DNA from: Paraburkholderia unamae
Lineage (GTDB): Bacteria; Pseudomonadota; Gammaproteobacteria; Burkholderiales; Burkholderiaceae
DNA: 64,000 nt
Assembly: GCF_003268775.1 (NCBI RefSeq)
Contig: NZ_QLSU01000039.1
Location: forward strand, 1-64,000
Reading direction: 5' to 3'
Below the pieces are notes generated by a model. It had not been told where the DNA came from. It did not search any database and saw only the letters and a program-made list of their open reading frames with translations. Below, piece by piece: positions 47,993 to 57,360 of this stretch; positions within the stretch are counted from its first letter, which is position 1; each line of letters starts with the position of its first letter. The translations under genes and the position numbers were made by a program.

Positions 47993-48841
47993 TTACTCGG
48001 CGGCGCGGGTTTTCTGCTGCTGCTCGCCAAGGCCTTCAATGCCAAGGCGCACCGTCTGCCCCGGCTTCAGAAACACGGGGTTCGGCTTCACGCCCATGCC
48101 TACGCCCGGCGGCGTGCCGGTGGAAATCACATCGCCCGGTTGCAGGCTCATGCACTGCGACAGATACGAAACGAGCTTCGCGACCGAGAAAATCATCGTG
48201 CGCGTGCTGCCGTTCTGGTAGCGGTGGCCGTCCACTTCGAGCCACATGGAGAGATTCTGCGGATCGGCTACTTCATCGCGCGTGACGAGCCACGGGCCGG
48301 TCGGGCCGAAGGTGTCGAAGCCCTTGCCCTTGTCCCACTGGCCGCCGCGCTCGATCTGCCATTCGCGCTCCGAAACGTCGTTGATCACGCAATAGCCCGC
48401 CACGTAGTTCAGCGCATCGGCCTCGCTCACGTTCTTCGCGTGCTTGCCGATCACCACGCCCAGTTCCACTTCCCAGTCGGTCTTCTTCGAGCCGCGCGGA
48501 ATGTCGATGTCGTCGTTCGGGCCGACAATGGCGCTCGTCCACTTGTTGAAGACGACCGGCTCGCTCGGCACCGGCATGCCCGACTCGGCCGCGTGGTCGG
48601 CATAGTTCAGGCCGATACACACCATCTTGCCGATGTGGCCCACGCAAGGCCCGATGCGCGGATTGCCCTCGACGAGCGGCAGCGTTTCCGGATCGATCGT
48701 GCGCAACTGCGCGAGACCGGCATCGGAAAGCACGTCGCCCGCAATGTCGGCCACGTTGCCCGAGAGCGCGCGAATGCGGCCTTCGGCGTCGAGCAGGCCT
48801 GGTTTTTCGTGGCCCTTCGGGCCATAGCGAAGCAGTTTCAT
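47993..48841 (-). CDS. Fumarylacetoacetase-family hydrolase, likely 2,4-diketo-3-deoxy-L-fuconate hydrolase
   Basis: The 282-residue metal-dependent enzyme has the FAH core: KMVCIGLNYADHAAESG, DWEVELGVVIGK with its metal-binding glutamates, GYCVINDVSEREWQ and DVISTGTPPGVGMG. Family members cleave C-C bonds of diketo acids. As the last gene of a nine-gene sugar operon containing a lactonase, a dehydratase and an SDR, it most likely splits 2,4-diketo-3-deoxy-L-fuconate (or the rhamnonate analogue) into pyruvate and lactate (inference from context). It is 81 bases downstream of the SDR gene. Confidence 0.82.
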   Translation of the reverse strand: MKLLRYGPKGHEKPGLLDAEGRIRALSGNVADIAGDVLSDAGLAQLRTIDPETLPLVEGNPRIGPCVGHIGKMVCIGLNYADHAAESGMPVPSEPVVFNKWTSAIVGPNDDIDIPRGSKKTDWEVELGVVIGKHAKNVSEADALNYVAGYCVINDVSEREWQIERGGQWDKGKGFDTFGPTGPWLVTRDEVADPQNLSMWLEVDGHRYQNGSTRTMIFSVAKLVSYLSQCMSLQPGDVISTGTPPGVGMGVKPNPVFLKPGQTVRLGIEGLGEQQQKTRAAE

Positions 48842-48922
48842 CGTCTGTGTTCCTTGAGTGTCTGAGTGCTATGCAGTCGGTCAGAATTCCTGGGGCGAAG
48901 TTTGCGGTCTATCGCGGTCTAA

Positions 48923-49666
48923 CTAGTTAGACCACCCGCCGTCGATCACATGCGCCTGGCCGGTCGTGAATCCCGATTCGTCGGAGGCCAGGTAAAGCGC
49001 GAGCGCCGCGATTTCCTCCGGCTTGCCCACGCGCCCCATCGGCTGGCGCGCGACGAATGCGGCGCGCGCGGCGTCAACGCTCGTGCCCTGCGCCGCCGCC
49101 TGGCTTGCGATGCGCTCCTCCAGCGAGGGCGAGGCCACCGTGCCCGGGCAAATCGCGTTGCAGCGGATGCCGCGCGTCACGAAGTCCGAGGCCACCGCCT
49201 TCGTCAACCCTATCACAGCCGCCTTCGAAGCGCCGTACACGAAGCGGTTGGGCACGCCCTTCACGCTCGACGCCGCCGACGACATGTTGATGATCGACCC
49301 GCCGCCCGCCTCCAGCATGCCCGGCAGGAAGGCGCGGATGGTCCGGTACATCGCCTTCGCATTGAGGTTGAACGCGAAGTCCCAGTCCTCTTCGCTCGCT
49401 TCCAGTATCGAGCCCGCGTGCACGAAGCCCGCGCAGTTGAACAGCACGTCGACCGTGCCCACTTCCTTTGCCAGCGCCGCGATGGCCGCGCCGTCGAGCA
49501 CGTCGAGCTTGCGCGCCTCGACCGGCAGCGCCGCAAGCGCGTCGATACGGATGTCCGTGGCGATCACGCGCGCGCCTTCGCGCGCGAACAGTTCAGCGGC
49601 CGCGTAGCCAATGCCCTGGCCCGCCGCGGTGATCAAGGCCGTCTTGCCGGCCAGTCTTTGTACCAT
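48923..49666 (-). CDS. SDR-family dehydrogenase, likely 2-keto-3-deoxy-L-fuconate dehydrogenase
   Basis: The 247-residue protein from ATG 49666 has a CGGAGTGG ribosome binding site; the ORF extension of 60 codons upstream is spurious. The classical SDR signature is complete: TAAGQGIG at 13-20, NCAG at 77-80, a catalytic serine near 130 and Tyr144-x3-Lys148. Asp38 after the second strand favours NAD over NADP. In the nonphosphorylative 6-deoxy-sugar route it would oxidise the C4 hydroxyl of the 2-keto-3-deoxy acid. A 157-base gap separates it from the lactonase gene and might contain an internal promoter. Confidence 0.85.
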   Translation of the reverse strand: MVQRLAGKTALITAAGQGIGYAAAELFAREGARVIATDIRIDALAALPVEARKLDVLDGAAIAALAKEVGTVDVLFNCAGFVHAGSILEASEEDWDFAFNLNAKAMYRTIRAFLPGMLEAGGGSIINMSSAASSVKGVPNRFVYGASKAAVIGLTKAVASDFVTRGIRCNAICPGTVASPSLEERIASQAAAQGTSVDAARAAFVARQPMGRVGKPEEIAALALYLASDESGFTTGQAHVIDGGWSN

Positions 49667-49823
49667 CTGCCACTCCGGTTGGAAGCGCGGCACGGCGATA
49701 CCCGGTATTGCAGTAGACGCACCATGCCGCGATCGAGCGATGAAATCGCGGGAAGAAGTCGGGATGACGCAAACGGCCATTATGGCGACGCAGGCGCGCC
49801 TCGTGGCGTTCGACGAACGTTTT

Positions 49824-50681
49824 CTAACCGGCTGGATCGGCCCCAAGCCGATAGAAAGCCGCCGCGTTGCCGCCGAACACGGCCGCGCGCTCGTCAGAGG
49901 AAAGCGCCTTCGTGAGCCGCTGGGCGCTGGCGTGCCAGCGCTCGTAGTCGCCGTTGAGGTTCAGCACGGGCCAGTCGCTGCCCCACATGAGGCGTTGCGG
50001 GCCGAACGTCGCGAGCAGATGCGCAACCCACGGCGCAAGCGTGGCGTCGTCCCAGCCGGGCGCCGCCTCGGTGGCGAGCCCCGAAAGCTTGCAATGCACT
50101 CGCGGGAACTGCGCGAAGCGCGCGATGGCCCGCGCCCACGCCGCATAGCCGCGCTCGCCGCCCGCCGCGATGGGCGGTTTCGCGCCATGATCGATCACCA
50201 CGCGCAGCGCGGGATGTCGCGCGAGGAACGTGGCGAGCGCCGCCTCGTGGCGCGTGAAAACCAGCGCATCGAAGGCGAGATCGTGCGCGATGAGCGCGTC
50301 CACGGCGCGCGCGGTGTCGGCCCTCGCGATCCAGTCGTCGTCGGGCAAGTCCTGGAGCATGGGCCGCACGCCGCGCAGCTTCGGCTCGCGCGCGAGTTCG
50401 GCGATCAAGGCAGCCGCATGCGGGTCGTCGAGCGGCACCCAGCCCACCACGCCCGCAATCGATGGCTCGTCGCGCGCGAGTTCGAGCAGCCAGCGCGTTT
50501 CCTCGACCGTGGGCGCGGCCTGCACGACCACCGTGCGCGCTACGCCGCACGACGCGCGCAACGGCGCGAGATCGGCCGGAACGAACACGCGATAGAGCGC
50601 GCTCAGCGAAGGCGTGAGCCAGCCGTAATCGCCGCGCGCGGGGTCCCAGTAGTGCTGGTGGGCGTCGATGAGGTCGGACAT
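49824..50681 (-). CDS. Amidohydrolase-family lactonase, likely L-fucono-1,5-lactonase
   Basis: The 285-residue TIM-barrel protein belongs to the COG3618 group of metal-dependent sugar lactonases. DAHQHYW at 6-12 supplies the HxH metal ligands (His8, His10); IDHGAKPP and WGSDWPVLNLNGDY carry further active-site residues. COG3618 proteins from fucose/rhamnose operons hydrolyse L-fuconolactone or related lactones to the free acid. It starts 3 bases after the aldo/keto reductase stop, so the two are translationally linked and probably act in consecutive steps. Confidence 0.85.
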   Translation of the reverse strand: MSDLIDAHQHYWDPARGDYGWLTPSLSALYRVFVPADLAPLRASCGVARTVVVQAAPTVEETRWLLELARDEPSIAGVVGWVPLDDPHAAALIAELAREPKLRGVRPMLQDLPDDDWIARADTARAVDALIAHDLAFDALVFTRHEAALATFLARHPALRVVIDHGAKPPIAAGGERGYAAWARAIARFAQFPRVHCKLSGLATEAAPGWDDATLAPWVAHLLATFGPQRLMWGSDWPVLNLNGDYERWHASAQRLTKALSSDERAAVFGGNAAAFYRLGADPAG

Positions 50682-50684
50682 GGC

Positions 50685-51722
50685 TCAGGCCTGCGGCAAC
50701 GGCGCGCGCGGATCGACGAGGCCCTTGTCGCGCAGCGCGAGCCACAACTCGCGGGGCAACGGCGTTTCGAACGAGGCAACGTTCTCGCGCACCTCCTGCG
50801 GGCTGCGCGCGCCGTTGAGCACCGTCGCCACGGCCGGGTGCGCGTAAGGAAACTGGAGCGCGGCCGCCGCGAGCGGCGCGTCGTAGGTCCGGCAAATCGT
50901 ATCGAGCCGTGCAACGCGCTCGATCACCTCTTGAGGCGCATCGCCGTAGTTGAACTTGAGTTCGCCAAGCAGCCCGTGCGCGAGAATGCCCGAATTGAAC
51001 GCGCCGCCCAGCAGGATGCTTACGCCCTTCTTTTCGCACTCCGGCAGCAAGTCGTCGAGCGGCGCCTGTTCGAGCAACGTATAACGGCCCGCCAGCAGCG
51101 CGCAGTCGATGTCGAATTCGCGCATCGCCTCGCGTATCACTTCGCGTTCGTTCACGCCAAAGCCGATCGCCTTCACGACGCCAGCCGAGCGCAGTTCGTC
51201 GAGCGCCTTGAAGCCGCTTTCGCTCAGTTGCCGCCAGTAATGTTCATTGCGCTCGCCGTGCGTATATCGCCCGATATCGTGCACGAGCAGGATGTCGATA
51301 TCGACGAGGCCAAGCCGCTGCTGGCTGTCCTCGAACGACCGCAGGATGCCGTCGCGCGTGTAGTCGAAGATCGCCTCGAAGGGCAACGGGTTTTGCCAGC
51401 CTTCGCTGCCGTCGTAGGCGTGCGTGCGCGGCACGAAATGGCGACCCACCTTGGTCGAAAGCACGTACTCGTTGCGCGCATAGCGCCGCAGCGCCGCGCC
51501 AAGGCGATGCTCGGCCTTGGTGTGGCCGTAGTGCGGCGCGGTGTCGAAGAAACGCACGCCCGCTTGCCACGCGGCATCGACGGTGGCCTGCGCCTCCTCC
51601 TCGGTAAGGTCGCGATACAGGCCGCCGAGCGGCGCGGTGCCGAGACCCAATGCGCTAACTTCGAGCGCCGTGCGGCCGATGCGGCGCCGGTGCGCCACCT
51701 TGGGATGTTGCTCCTGCGCCAT
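50685..51722 (-). CDS. Aldo/keto reductase, likely L-fucose (D-threo-aldose) 1-dehydrogenase
   Basis: The 345-residue protein from ATG 51722 has a GGGAGA ribosome binding site. The AKR catalytic tetrad is present: Asp60 and Tyr65 in FFDTAPHYG, Lys91 in LSTKVGR and His148 in LLVHDIG. The RFFDTAPHYGHTKAEHRLGAAL block is typical of the D-threo-aldose/L-fucose dehydrogenase branch, which oxidises the anomeric carbon of L-fucose, L-galactose or D-arabinose to the 1,5-lactone. It follows the dehydratase gene by 44 bases and precedes the lactonase by 3. Confidence 0.84.
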   Translation of the reverse strand: MAQEQHPKVAHRRRIGRTALEVSALGLGTAPLGGLYRDLTEEEAQATVDAAWQAGVRFFDTAPHYGHTKAEHRLGAALRRYARNEYVLSTKVGRHFVPRTHAYDGSEGWQNPLPFEAIFDYTRDGILRSFEDSQQRLGLVDIDILLVHDIGRYTHGERNEHYWRQLSESGFKALDELRSAGVVKAIGFGVNEREVIREAMREFDIDCALLAGRYTLLEQAPLDDLLPECEKKGVSILLGGAFNSGILAHGLLGELKFNYGDAPQEVIERVARLDTICRTYDAPLAAAALQFPYAHPAVATVLNGARSPQEVRENVASFETPLPRELWLALRDKGLVDPRAPLPQA

Positions 51723-51766
51723 CGCGTGAAATCTCCCGTATCCGGTTGCACGCGCAACCATTTCGT

Positions 51767-53083
51767 TCAGTGCGGCGTCATGTCGACAATCGGTACTCGC
51801 GCGCTCGCGGGCAGGCACGCCGGCCCGACCGGCTCGAAAGTCTTGTACGTGAGGATGAATTCCTGGTGGCCGAGATCCTCCGACCGTGAGCGCTCGCCGC
51901 CCGCAACCGCCAGCGTGCGCTCGAATACTTCACGGCCCACTTCGTCGAGCGTAGCGCGGCCTTCCAGAATGCGTCCGGCGTCCACGTCCATGTCGCCGGA
52001 AAGATTGCGGTACGTGAGCGGGTTCGCGCACACCTTGATGACGGGCGACAGCGCCGATCCCACCACCGAGCCGCGTCCGGTCGTGAAGAGGATCACGTGT
52101 GCGCCGCAGGCGATCAGTTCCGCAATCTCGGCGTTGTCGCTGATGTTCGGAAAGCCGAAACGCGGCTCGCCGTCGGGCACCACGTCGAGCAGATAGAGCC
52201 CGCCCGTGGGCGGCACGTCACCGGGCTTCACGATGCCGACGATGGGCGAGGCGCCGCTTTTCGCATAGGCACCAAGCGATTTTTCTTCCTGCGTGGTGAG
52301 CCCGCCGTCGGCATTGCCCACGGCGAACGAGCCGTGACCGAGAATCGAGTAATAGCGCGCCGCCTTGGCCACGCACGCCACGATCTCCGCGCCCAGTTCT
52401 GGCCGCGCCGCACGGCTCTCCATGTGGAATTCGCAGCCCACCAGTTCGCCGGTTTCCTCGAAGATGCAGGCCGCGCCCGCCGAGATCAACTGGTCGAACG
52501 CGCGGCCCACGGCCGGGTTCGCGGTGATGCCGCTGGTGCCGTCCGAGCCGCCGCAGATCGTGCCGACAACCAGTTCGTCCAGGCGCATCGGCACCTTTTT
52601 TTGCGCTGCGAGCTGCGCGCGCGCCGCGCGCACCCAGTCCACGCCGTACTGGATCGTGCTGCGCGTGCCGCCCTTTTCCTGAATCGTCAGGACTTCTACG
52701 GGACGGCCGCTTGCGCGCACCTGCTCCACGAGGTAGTGCTTGTTCATGCTCTCGCAGCCGAGCGAGACGAACAGCACCGCGCCGACGTTCGGATGCGTGG
52801 TGAGCTGCTTCAGCATCTTCTCGGCATAGCTGTTCGGAAAGCAGCCCGGAAAGCCGATCAGATGAACGGGCGGCGCTTTCGGCTGGCTTGCCCCATCCGG
52901 ATCGTCGAAGGCGTCGAACGGTTCGCGGAACTGCGCGACGATCTCACGCGCCACGTGATGCGCGCACTCGACCAGATAGGCCACCGCAACCACATTGCGG
53001 ATACCCTTGCGGCCGTCGCTGCGCGGCCAGCCTTCCAGCACCGGCTCGGCAGCGCGTGTAGGGGTGACGTTGGGTTCGCTCAT
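51767..53083 (-). CDS. UxaA-family sugar-acid dehydratase, large subunit
   Basis: The 438-residue protein is the catalytic part of a UxaA/GalD-type lyase: RSDGRKGIRNVVAV, FPGCFPN, SLGCESMNK, GTICGGSDGTSGITANPAVG in outline, and TTGRGSVVGSALSPVIKVCANP. Conserved cysteines and acidic residues in these blocks bind the iron needed for dehydration. Its small SAF subunit is a separate gene 32 bases upstream. In this operon it is the only dehydratase, so it probably converts L-fuconate to 2-keto-3-deoxy-L-fuconate. An alternative is a SuyAB-type sulfo-lyase, which has the same split layout, but the sugar genes argue against it. Confidence 0.85.
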   Translation of the reverse strand: MSEPNVTPTRAAEPVLEGWPRSDGRKGIRNVVAVAYLVECAHHVAREIVAQFREPFDAFDDPDGASQPKAPPVHLIGFPGCFPNSYAEKMLKQLTTHPNVGAVLFVSLGCESMNKHYLVEQVRASGRPVEVLTIQEKGGTRSTIQYGVDWVRAARAQLAAQKKVPMRLDELVVGTICGGSDGTSGITANPAVGRAFDQLISAGAACIFEETGELVGCEFHMESRAARPELGAEIVACVAKAARYYSILGHGSFAVGNADGGLTTQEEKSLGAYAKSGASPIVGIVKPGDVPPTGGLYLLDVVPDGEPRFGFPNISDNAEIAELIACGAHVILFTTGRGSVVGSALSPVIKVCANPLTYRNLSGDMDVDAGRILEGRATLDEVGREVFERTLAVAGGERSRSEDLGHQEFILTYKTFEPVGPACLPASARVPIVDMTPH

Positions 53084-53115
53084 ATCGTGAATCCTGCTCG
53101 CGGCAAGCGCCGCAT

Positions 53116-53448
53116 CTAGTGCTGGTGCGGGACGAACTCATGCCCCGCGTCGTGCGTGTAGGTCGGCAAATAATCGCTTTCGAGGTTATGCGTGTGCAGA
53201 TGCTCGCCGCGCGCGACCGGGACGCTCACGTGGCCAATGCGCGCGCCGTAGCGCAGCACCTTTTCCTGCGCGGCGAGTGCGCGCCGCGCCACCTTGTGGC
53301 CCAGCTCGATCGTCTTTGCCAGCGTCACGCGTTCCCCCTCTATCTCCACGATCTCGCCCTGCGGCAGACGCGCCGCCGCAATCAGGCAGTTGTCTTCGGG
53401 AGCGAGCAGGATGAGGCGCGCGTCGGTATGGAGTGCGTTGCCGTTCAC
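53116..53448 (-). CDS. UxaA-family dehydratase small subunit (SAF domain)
   Basis: The 110-residue protein is a stand-alone SAF domain: LLAPEDNCLIAAARLPQGE, ELGHKVARRALAAQEKVLRYG and GHVSVPVARGEHLHTHNLESDY, the last carrying the HTHN motif that ends SAF domains. In full-length altronate dehydratases this domain is fused to the N-terminus of the large part; here it is split off. It lies 19 bases after the permease gene and 32 before the large subunit. Confidence 0.88.
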   Translation of the reverse strand: MNGNALHTDARLILLAPEDNCLIAAARLPQGEIVEIEGERVTLAKTIELGHKVARRALAAQEKVLRYGARIGHVSVPVARGEHLHTHNLESDYLPTYTHDAGHEFVPHQH

Positions 53449-53467
53449 AGAAAGTCCTCCGCTCGCC

Positions 53468-54508
53468 TTAGTTCTGGGCCTCGCCGCCCGCGAGCCGCGC
53501 CACCATCAGCGAGCCGAGGATGATCGCGCCGTAAATCGCCTGAATCCAGAACGACGGCACCTGGGCGAGCGTGAGCAGGTTCTGCACCACGCCGAGCAGC
53601 AGCACGCCCGACAGCGCGCCGAACATCGTGCCCTTGCCGCCGTCCAGTGAAATACCGCCGATCACGGCTGCCGCGAACACGGTGAAGATCATGCCGTTGC
53701 CCTGGTTCGCATTGATCGCGCCCACGTAGCCGGTGACGATCAGACCGCCCAATGCCGCGAGCACGCTGCCGAGCACGAACACGCCCCATGTGATGCGCTC
53801 CACGCGAATGCCGGCCGCGCGCGCCGCATCGGGATTGCCGCCGATCGCGTAGAGCGCACGCCCCACGCGGTGATAACGCAGCATGAACGCGGCGATGGCG
53901 AATGCAGCGGCGGCGAGCCACACGGAAAGCGGCAGGCCGAGCACGATGGTCGTCGCGAGCGTGAAGAACGATGGCGGCATGTCGAACAGCGTGCCGCCCT
54001 TGGTGGCGCCCACCAGCATGCCGCGCAGCACGATCAGCATGGCCAGCGTCACGATGAAGGCGTTCAGGCGCAGCCGCACCACGAGAAAGCCGTTGATGAA
54101 GCCGATCAGCGCGCCCACCACCACGATGGCCGCGAGCCCCGCGAACGCGGGCCATTGCAGACCGAACCCCGCCGAGGCCGCGGGCATGACGAGCATCGCG
54201 CCGACCGCCGGCGCAATGCCCACGGTGGATTCGAGCGAGAGATCGAACTTGCCGGTGAGCACGATGAGCGATTCGGCGAGCACCACGAGCGCGAGCGCAG
54301 CCGATGCACCAAGCACGCTGATGAGATTCGCGCGCGTGAGAAAGCTCGGGCTCACGAAGCCGCCGATCACGATCAGCAGCAAGAGCGCGGGCAAGAGCGC
54401 GAAATCGCGCAGGCGCGCCAGCTCGATGCGCGGCCGCGCGCGGCGCCCGGCCGTTGCCGCGTCGCCCTGCGCCGCCGCGAATGCGGGCGTCGAAACACTA
54501 TTCTTCAT
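53468..54508 (-). CDS. Sugar ABC importer permease (RbsC-like)
   Basis: The 346-residue protein from ATG 54508 has a GAAGGAG ribosome binding site, better than the TTG six codons upstream. A cytoplasmic N-terminus of about 40 residues is followed by eight or more helices and the conserved permease-2 loop (RALYAIGGNPDAARAAGIRVER in outline). NGMIFTVFAAAVIGGISLDGGKGTMFGALSGVLLLG in outline is typical of ribose/fucose/rhamnose permeases. Its start overlaps the ATPase gene by 11 bases. Confidence 0.92.
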   Translation of the reverse strand: MKNSVSTPAFAAAQGDAATAGRRARPRIELARLRDFALLPALLLLIVIGGFVSPSFLTRANLISVLGASAALALVVLAESLIVLTGKFDLSLESTVGIAPAVGAMLVMPAASAGFGLQWPAFAGLAAIVVVGALIGFINGFLVVRLRLNAFIVTLAMLIVLRGMLVGATKGGTLFDMPPSFFTLATTIVLGLPLSVWLAAAAFAIAAFMLRYHRVGRALYAIGGNPDAARAAGIRVERITWGVFVLGSVLAALGGLIVTGYVGAINANQGNGMIFTVFAAAVIGGISLDGGKGTMFGALSGVLLLGVVQNLLTLAQVPSFWIQAIYGAIILGSLMVARLAGGEAQN

Positions 54509-56132
54509 GAAGATCGACTCCTTCAATCGATGCGATCAGTTCGTGGTCCTGCCAGCCTGCCGCCATCTGCGCGACCACCTCGCCGCGAAACATCACGAGC
54601 ACGCGGTCACAGGTACGCAAATCGTCGAGTTCGCTCGACACCACGAGCACGGCCTTGCCTTCCTCGCGCACGCGGTCCACGACCGAGAGCAGCGCTTCCT
54701 TCGATTTCACGTCCACGCCCGCCGTGGGATCGATCAGCACGAGAACGTCAGGATTGCTTGCCAATGCGCGCGCCATCACGACCTTCTGCTGATTGCCGCC
54801 CGAGAGCCCGGACACCACATGCTCCGGCCCCTGCGCGACGATGCCGAGCGTCTCGATCATGCGCTTGCCCACCTGATGCTTCTTCGCGGGCGGCGCGAAG
54901 CCGAAGCGCCCGAGCAGGCCCGCAATCGTCATCGACGCGTTCTCGGCCACCGACTGCGTGAGCACGAGCCCCTCGTGATGGCGATCCTTCGGCACGCAGC
55001 CCACGCCGCTCGCGAGCGCCGCGGGCACGTCGCCGGGCGTGAGTCGTGCACCCTTCACGCGAATCTCGCCCGCCTGCTGCGCCGCGAGTCCGGCGATCGC
55101 CTCGCCCACGCTCGTGCGGCCGCTGCTCGTCGCGCCCGTGAGTCCCACCACCTCGCCGCGCTTCAACGCGAACGACACGTCGTGGTAGTCGTGGCCCGAG
55201 AGTCCGCGCACTTCGAGCGCGAGCGGCGCATCGGCGGGCAGCGGCTCGCGCGCGGCGGCGTCCGCGACATTCAGGCCGCCGCGCTCGCCCGTCATCGCCT
55301 CGATCAACCGTTCGCGCGGCAATTCGGCCACGCTCGCGCTCACGATATGGCGCGCGTCGCGCAGCACCGTCACGGTCTGGCAGATCTCGTACACCTCTTG
55401 CAGATGGTGCGAGATGAAGAGAAAGGTCACGCCTTCGCGCTGCAATTCGTCGATGCGCCGAAAGAGGCGCTTGATTTCCTCGCCGTCGAGCTGCGCGGTG
55501 GGTTCGTCGAGGATGATGAAGCGCGCGCCGTACGACAGCGCCCGCGCGATTTCCACGAGCTGGCGCGCCTCTACCGTCAGGTCGCCCGCGCGCGCGTCCT
55601 CGCGCACGTCGATGCGCCAGTGGTCGAGCAGCGCGCGCGCGTCGCGGCGCATGGTTTGCCAGTCGATCACGCCGCGCCGCTTCGGCTGACGATTGATGAA
55701 CAGATTCTCCGCGACCGTGAGGTCGCGAATGATCGTGGAATGCTGGTACACACAGGCCACGCGCTCGCGCCATGCATCGCGGTCGGCGAGCGCGGGCGCG
55801 GCCTCGCCGTTAAAGCGCACGCTGCCCTCGTCGGGCTTGCGCAGGCCGGTGAGGATCGACACGAGCGTGGACTTGCCCGCGCCGTTGCGGCCCACGAGCG
55901 CATGCGACTCGCCCGCCATCACGCGCAGGCTCACGTTGGCGAGCGCCGCCGTGGAGCCGAAGCGTTTCGTCACGCCGCTCGCCTCCACGACCGGCGGCAA
56001 CGCCCGCGCGGCCGCCTCGCGGCTGCCCGTGAATACCGCGCCGCCGGGCGGCGGCGCGTTGCCCACTGCGGCCCGATCGCCCGATCGATCGCTCGTGTGG
56101 CGGCTCATGTGACCGCTCATTTGACCGCTCAT
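54498..56132 (-). CDS. Sugar ABC importer ATPase with two nucleotide-binding domains (RbsA-like)
   Basis: The 544-residue protein has an N-terminal domain with Walker A GRNGAGKST and Walker B FIILDEPTAQLD, and a C-terminal domain with degenerate Walker A GATSSGRTS and full signature LSGGNQQKVVMARAL, the usual RbsA asymmetry. The first 48 residues are a variable tail beginning MSGQMSGHMS from a small DNA repeat (ATGAGCGGTCA). Start and stop of neighbouring genes overlap in ATGA with the binding-protein gene, so expression is coupled. Confidence 0.92.
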   Translation of the reverse strand: MSGQMSGHMSRHTSDRSGDRAAVGNAPPPGGAVFTGSREAAARALPPVVEASGVTKRFGSTAALANVSLRVMAGESHALVGRNGAGKSTLVSILTGLRKPDEGSVRFNGEAAPALADRDAWRERVACVYQHSTIIRDLTVAENLFINRQPKRRGVIDWQTMRRDARALLDHWRIDVREDARAGDLTVEARQLVEIARALSYGARFIILDEPTAQLDGEEIKRLFRRIDELQREGVTFLFISHHLQEVYEICQTVTVLRDARHIVSASVAELPRERLIEAMTGERGGLNVADAAAREPLPADAPLALEVRGLSGHDYHDVSFALKRGEVVGLTGATSSGRTSVGEAIAGLAAQQAGEIRVKGARLTPGDVPAALASGVGCVPKDRHHEGLVLTQSVAENASMTIAGLLGRFGFAPPAKKHQVGKRMIETLGIVAQGPEHVVSGLSGGNQQKVVMARALASNPDVLVLIDPTAGVDVKSKEALLSVVDRVREEGKAVLVVSSELDDLRTCDRVLVMFRGEVVAQMAAGWQDHELIASIEGVDLHEE

Positions 56133-57211
56133 TTGACCGTATTACCCCACAGGTTCTTGTCGTCGACGTTCTGCTTCGTCACGAGCGGCGCCGGCAACTG
56201 GTCTTCGAGAATGCCGGGCTGCAACTGGACGATATTGCTGTCGTGATCGGTCTTGCCCGGCTTGAACGTCTTGCCTTCCAGCGCCGCCTTGATGTAATAG
56301 AGGCCGTATTTCGCGTAGAGATCGGCAGGTTGCGAAACGGTCGCGTCGATCTCGCCCTTGCGAATGGCTTCGTACTCCTGCGGAATGCCGTCATTCGAGA
56401 CGATCACGATATGCTTGGGGTCGCCCACGGGAACGAGCAATTGCTTGCGGCGCAGCGTTTGCAACGTGGGCGAGAGATACACGCCGCCCGCCTGCATGTA
56501 GATGCCCTTCACGTCCGGGTTCGCGGTCAGCAGGCTGTCCAGCGCGCTCGCCGCCACATCGCCCTTCCAGCCGGCCGGAATCTCCAGCAGCGACAGATTC
56601 GGATAGTTCTTCAGGCAGGCGCGGAACGCTTCCGAACGGTCGCGCCCGTTCACCGAGGCGAGGTCGCCCATGATCTGCACGACCTTGCCCGACTTCACAT
56701 GCTCGCCGATGTATTTGCAGGCCTTCTCGCCATACGCGCGGTTGTCGGCGCGCACGACCATCGCCACGGCGCCCTGCGTGGGCGCGACGTCCACGGCCAC
56801 GACTTTCACGTTCTTCTGTGCGGCGTTGTCGAGCGCGCGGCTGATCGCCGCCGAATCGATCGGGCCGACCACAATGCCCTTCGCGCCCAGATTGATCATG
56901 TTGTTCATGTCCGTGATCTGCTGGGCCGGATCGTTGTTCGAGTTCACGGGCGCGAGCACGTCGATGCCGTCCTGCTTCGCGTACACGCCGAGATAGTTGT
57001 TGTACGACTGCCAGAACGGCGAGGTGAGGAGCGGCAGGCCGAGGCCCACCTTGCCGACCTCGGCCGCGCTGGCTGCGGCCGGTGCGCCGAACGCGGCAGC
57101 GCACGCCGCGGCTACACAAAGGGTTTTGATGGCCGCACGGGGCAGCGCCGCGCGCGCCTGGCGGGTTTCGGTGGAGCGGCGGGCCAGCACGAGCCCGGAT
57201 GCGAACGCCAT
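56129..57211 (-). CDS. Sugar ABC importer periplasmic binding protein (RbsB-like)
   Basis: The 360-residue protein from ATG 57211 has a CAGGAGACAG ribosome binding site. A long signal region (cleavage after ASA near residue 48) is followed by a type I binding fold: PLLTSPFWQSYNNYLGVYAK, INLGAKGIVVGPIDSAAISRAL in outline, and QIMGDLASVNGRDRSEAF in outline. It is the first gene of the leftward nine-gene operon. The binding specificity is probably the sugar oxidised by the downstream enzymes. Confidence 0.9.
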   Translation of the reverse strand: MAFASGLVLARRSTETRQARAALPRAAIKTLCVAAACAAAFGAPAAASAAEVGKVGLGLPLLTSPFWQSYNNYLGVYAKQDGIDVLAPVNSNNDPAQQITDMNNMINLGAKGIVVGPIDSAAISRALDNAAQKNVKVVAVDVAPTQGAVAMVVRADNRAYGEKACKYIGEHVKSGKVVQIMGDLASVNGRDRSEAFRACLKNYPNLSLLEIPAGWKGDVAASALDSLLTANPDVKGIYMQAGGVYLSPTLQTLRRKQLLVPVGDPKHIVIVSNDGIPQEYEAIRKGEIDATVSQPADLYAKYGLYYIKAALEGKTFKPGKTDHDSNIVQLQPGILEDQLPAPLVTKQNVDDKNLWGNTVK

Positions 57212-57360
57212 GTCTGTCTCCTGGTCGGCCGCACGGGGCGCTTCGGCGCCCATGCGACCGCATCTGTCGTTGTTGAATTCCATGTGCTCGCCGCGCCCCG
57301 CGAGGAATGCACGAAGCGCCGGCGACCCGTTGCAACTGCCACTTCCCTTTCCAGACGACG

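Noticed and set aside
51767-53448. Sulfolactate sulfo-lyase SuyAB
   Set aside because: The split SAF/UxaA layout is shared, but all neighbours are sugar oxidation and transport genes; kept only as an alternative.
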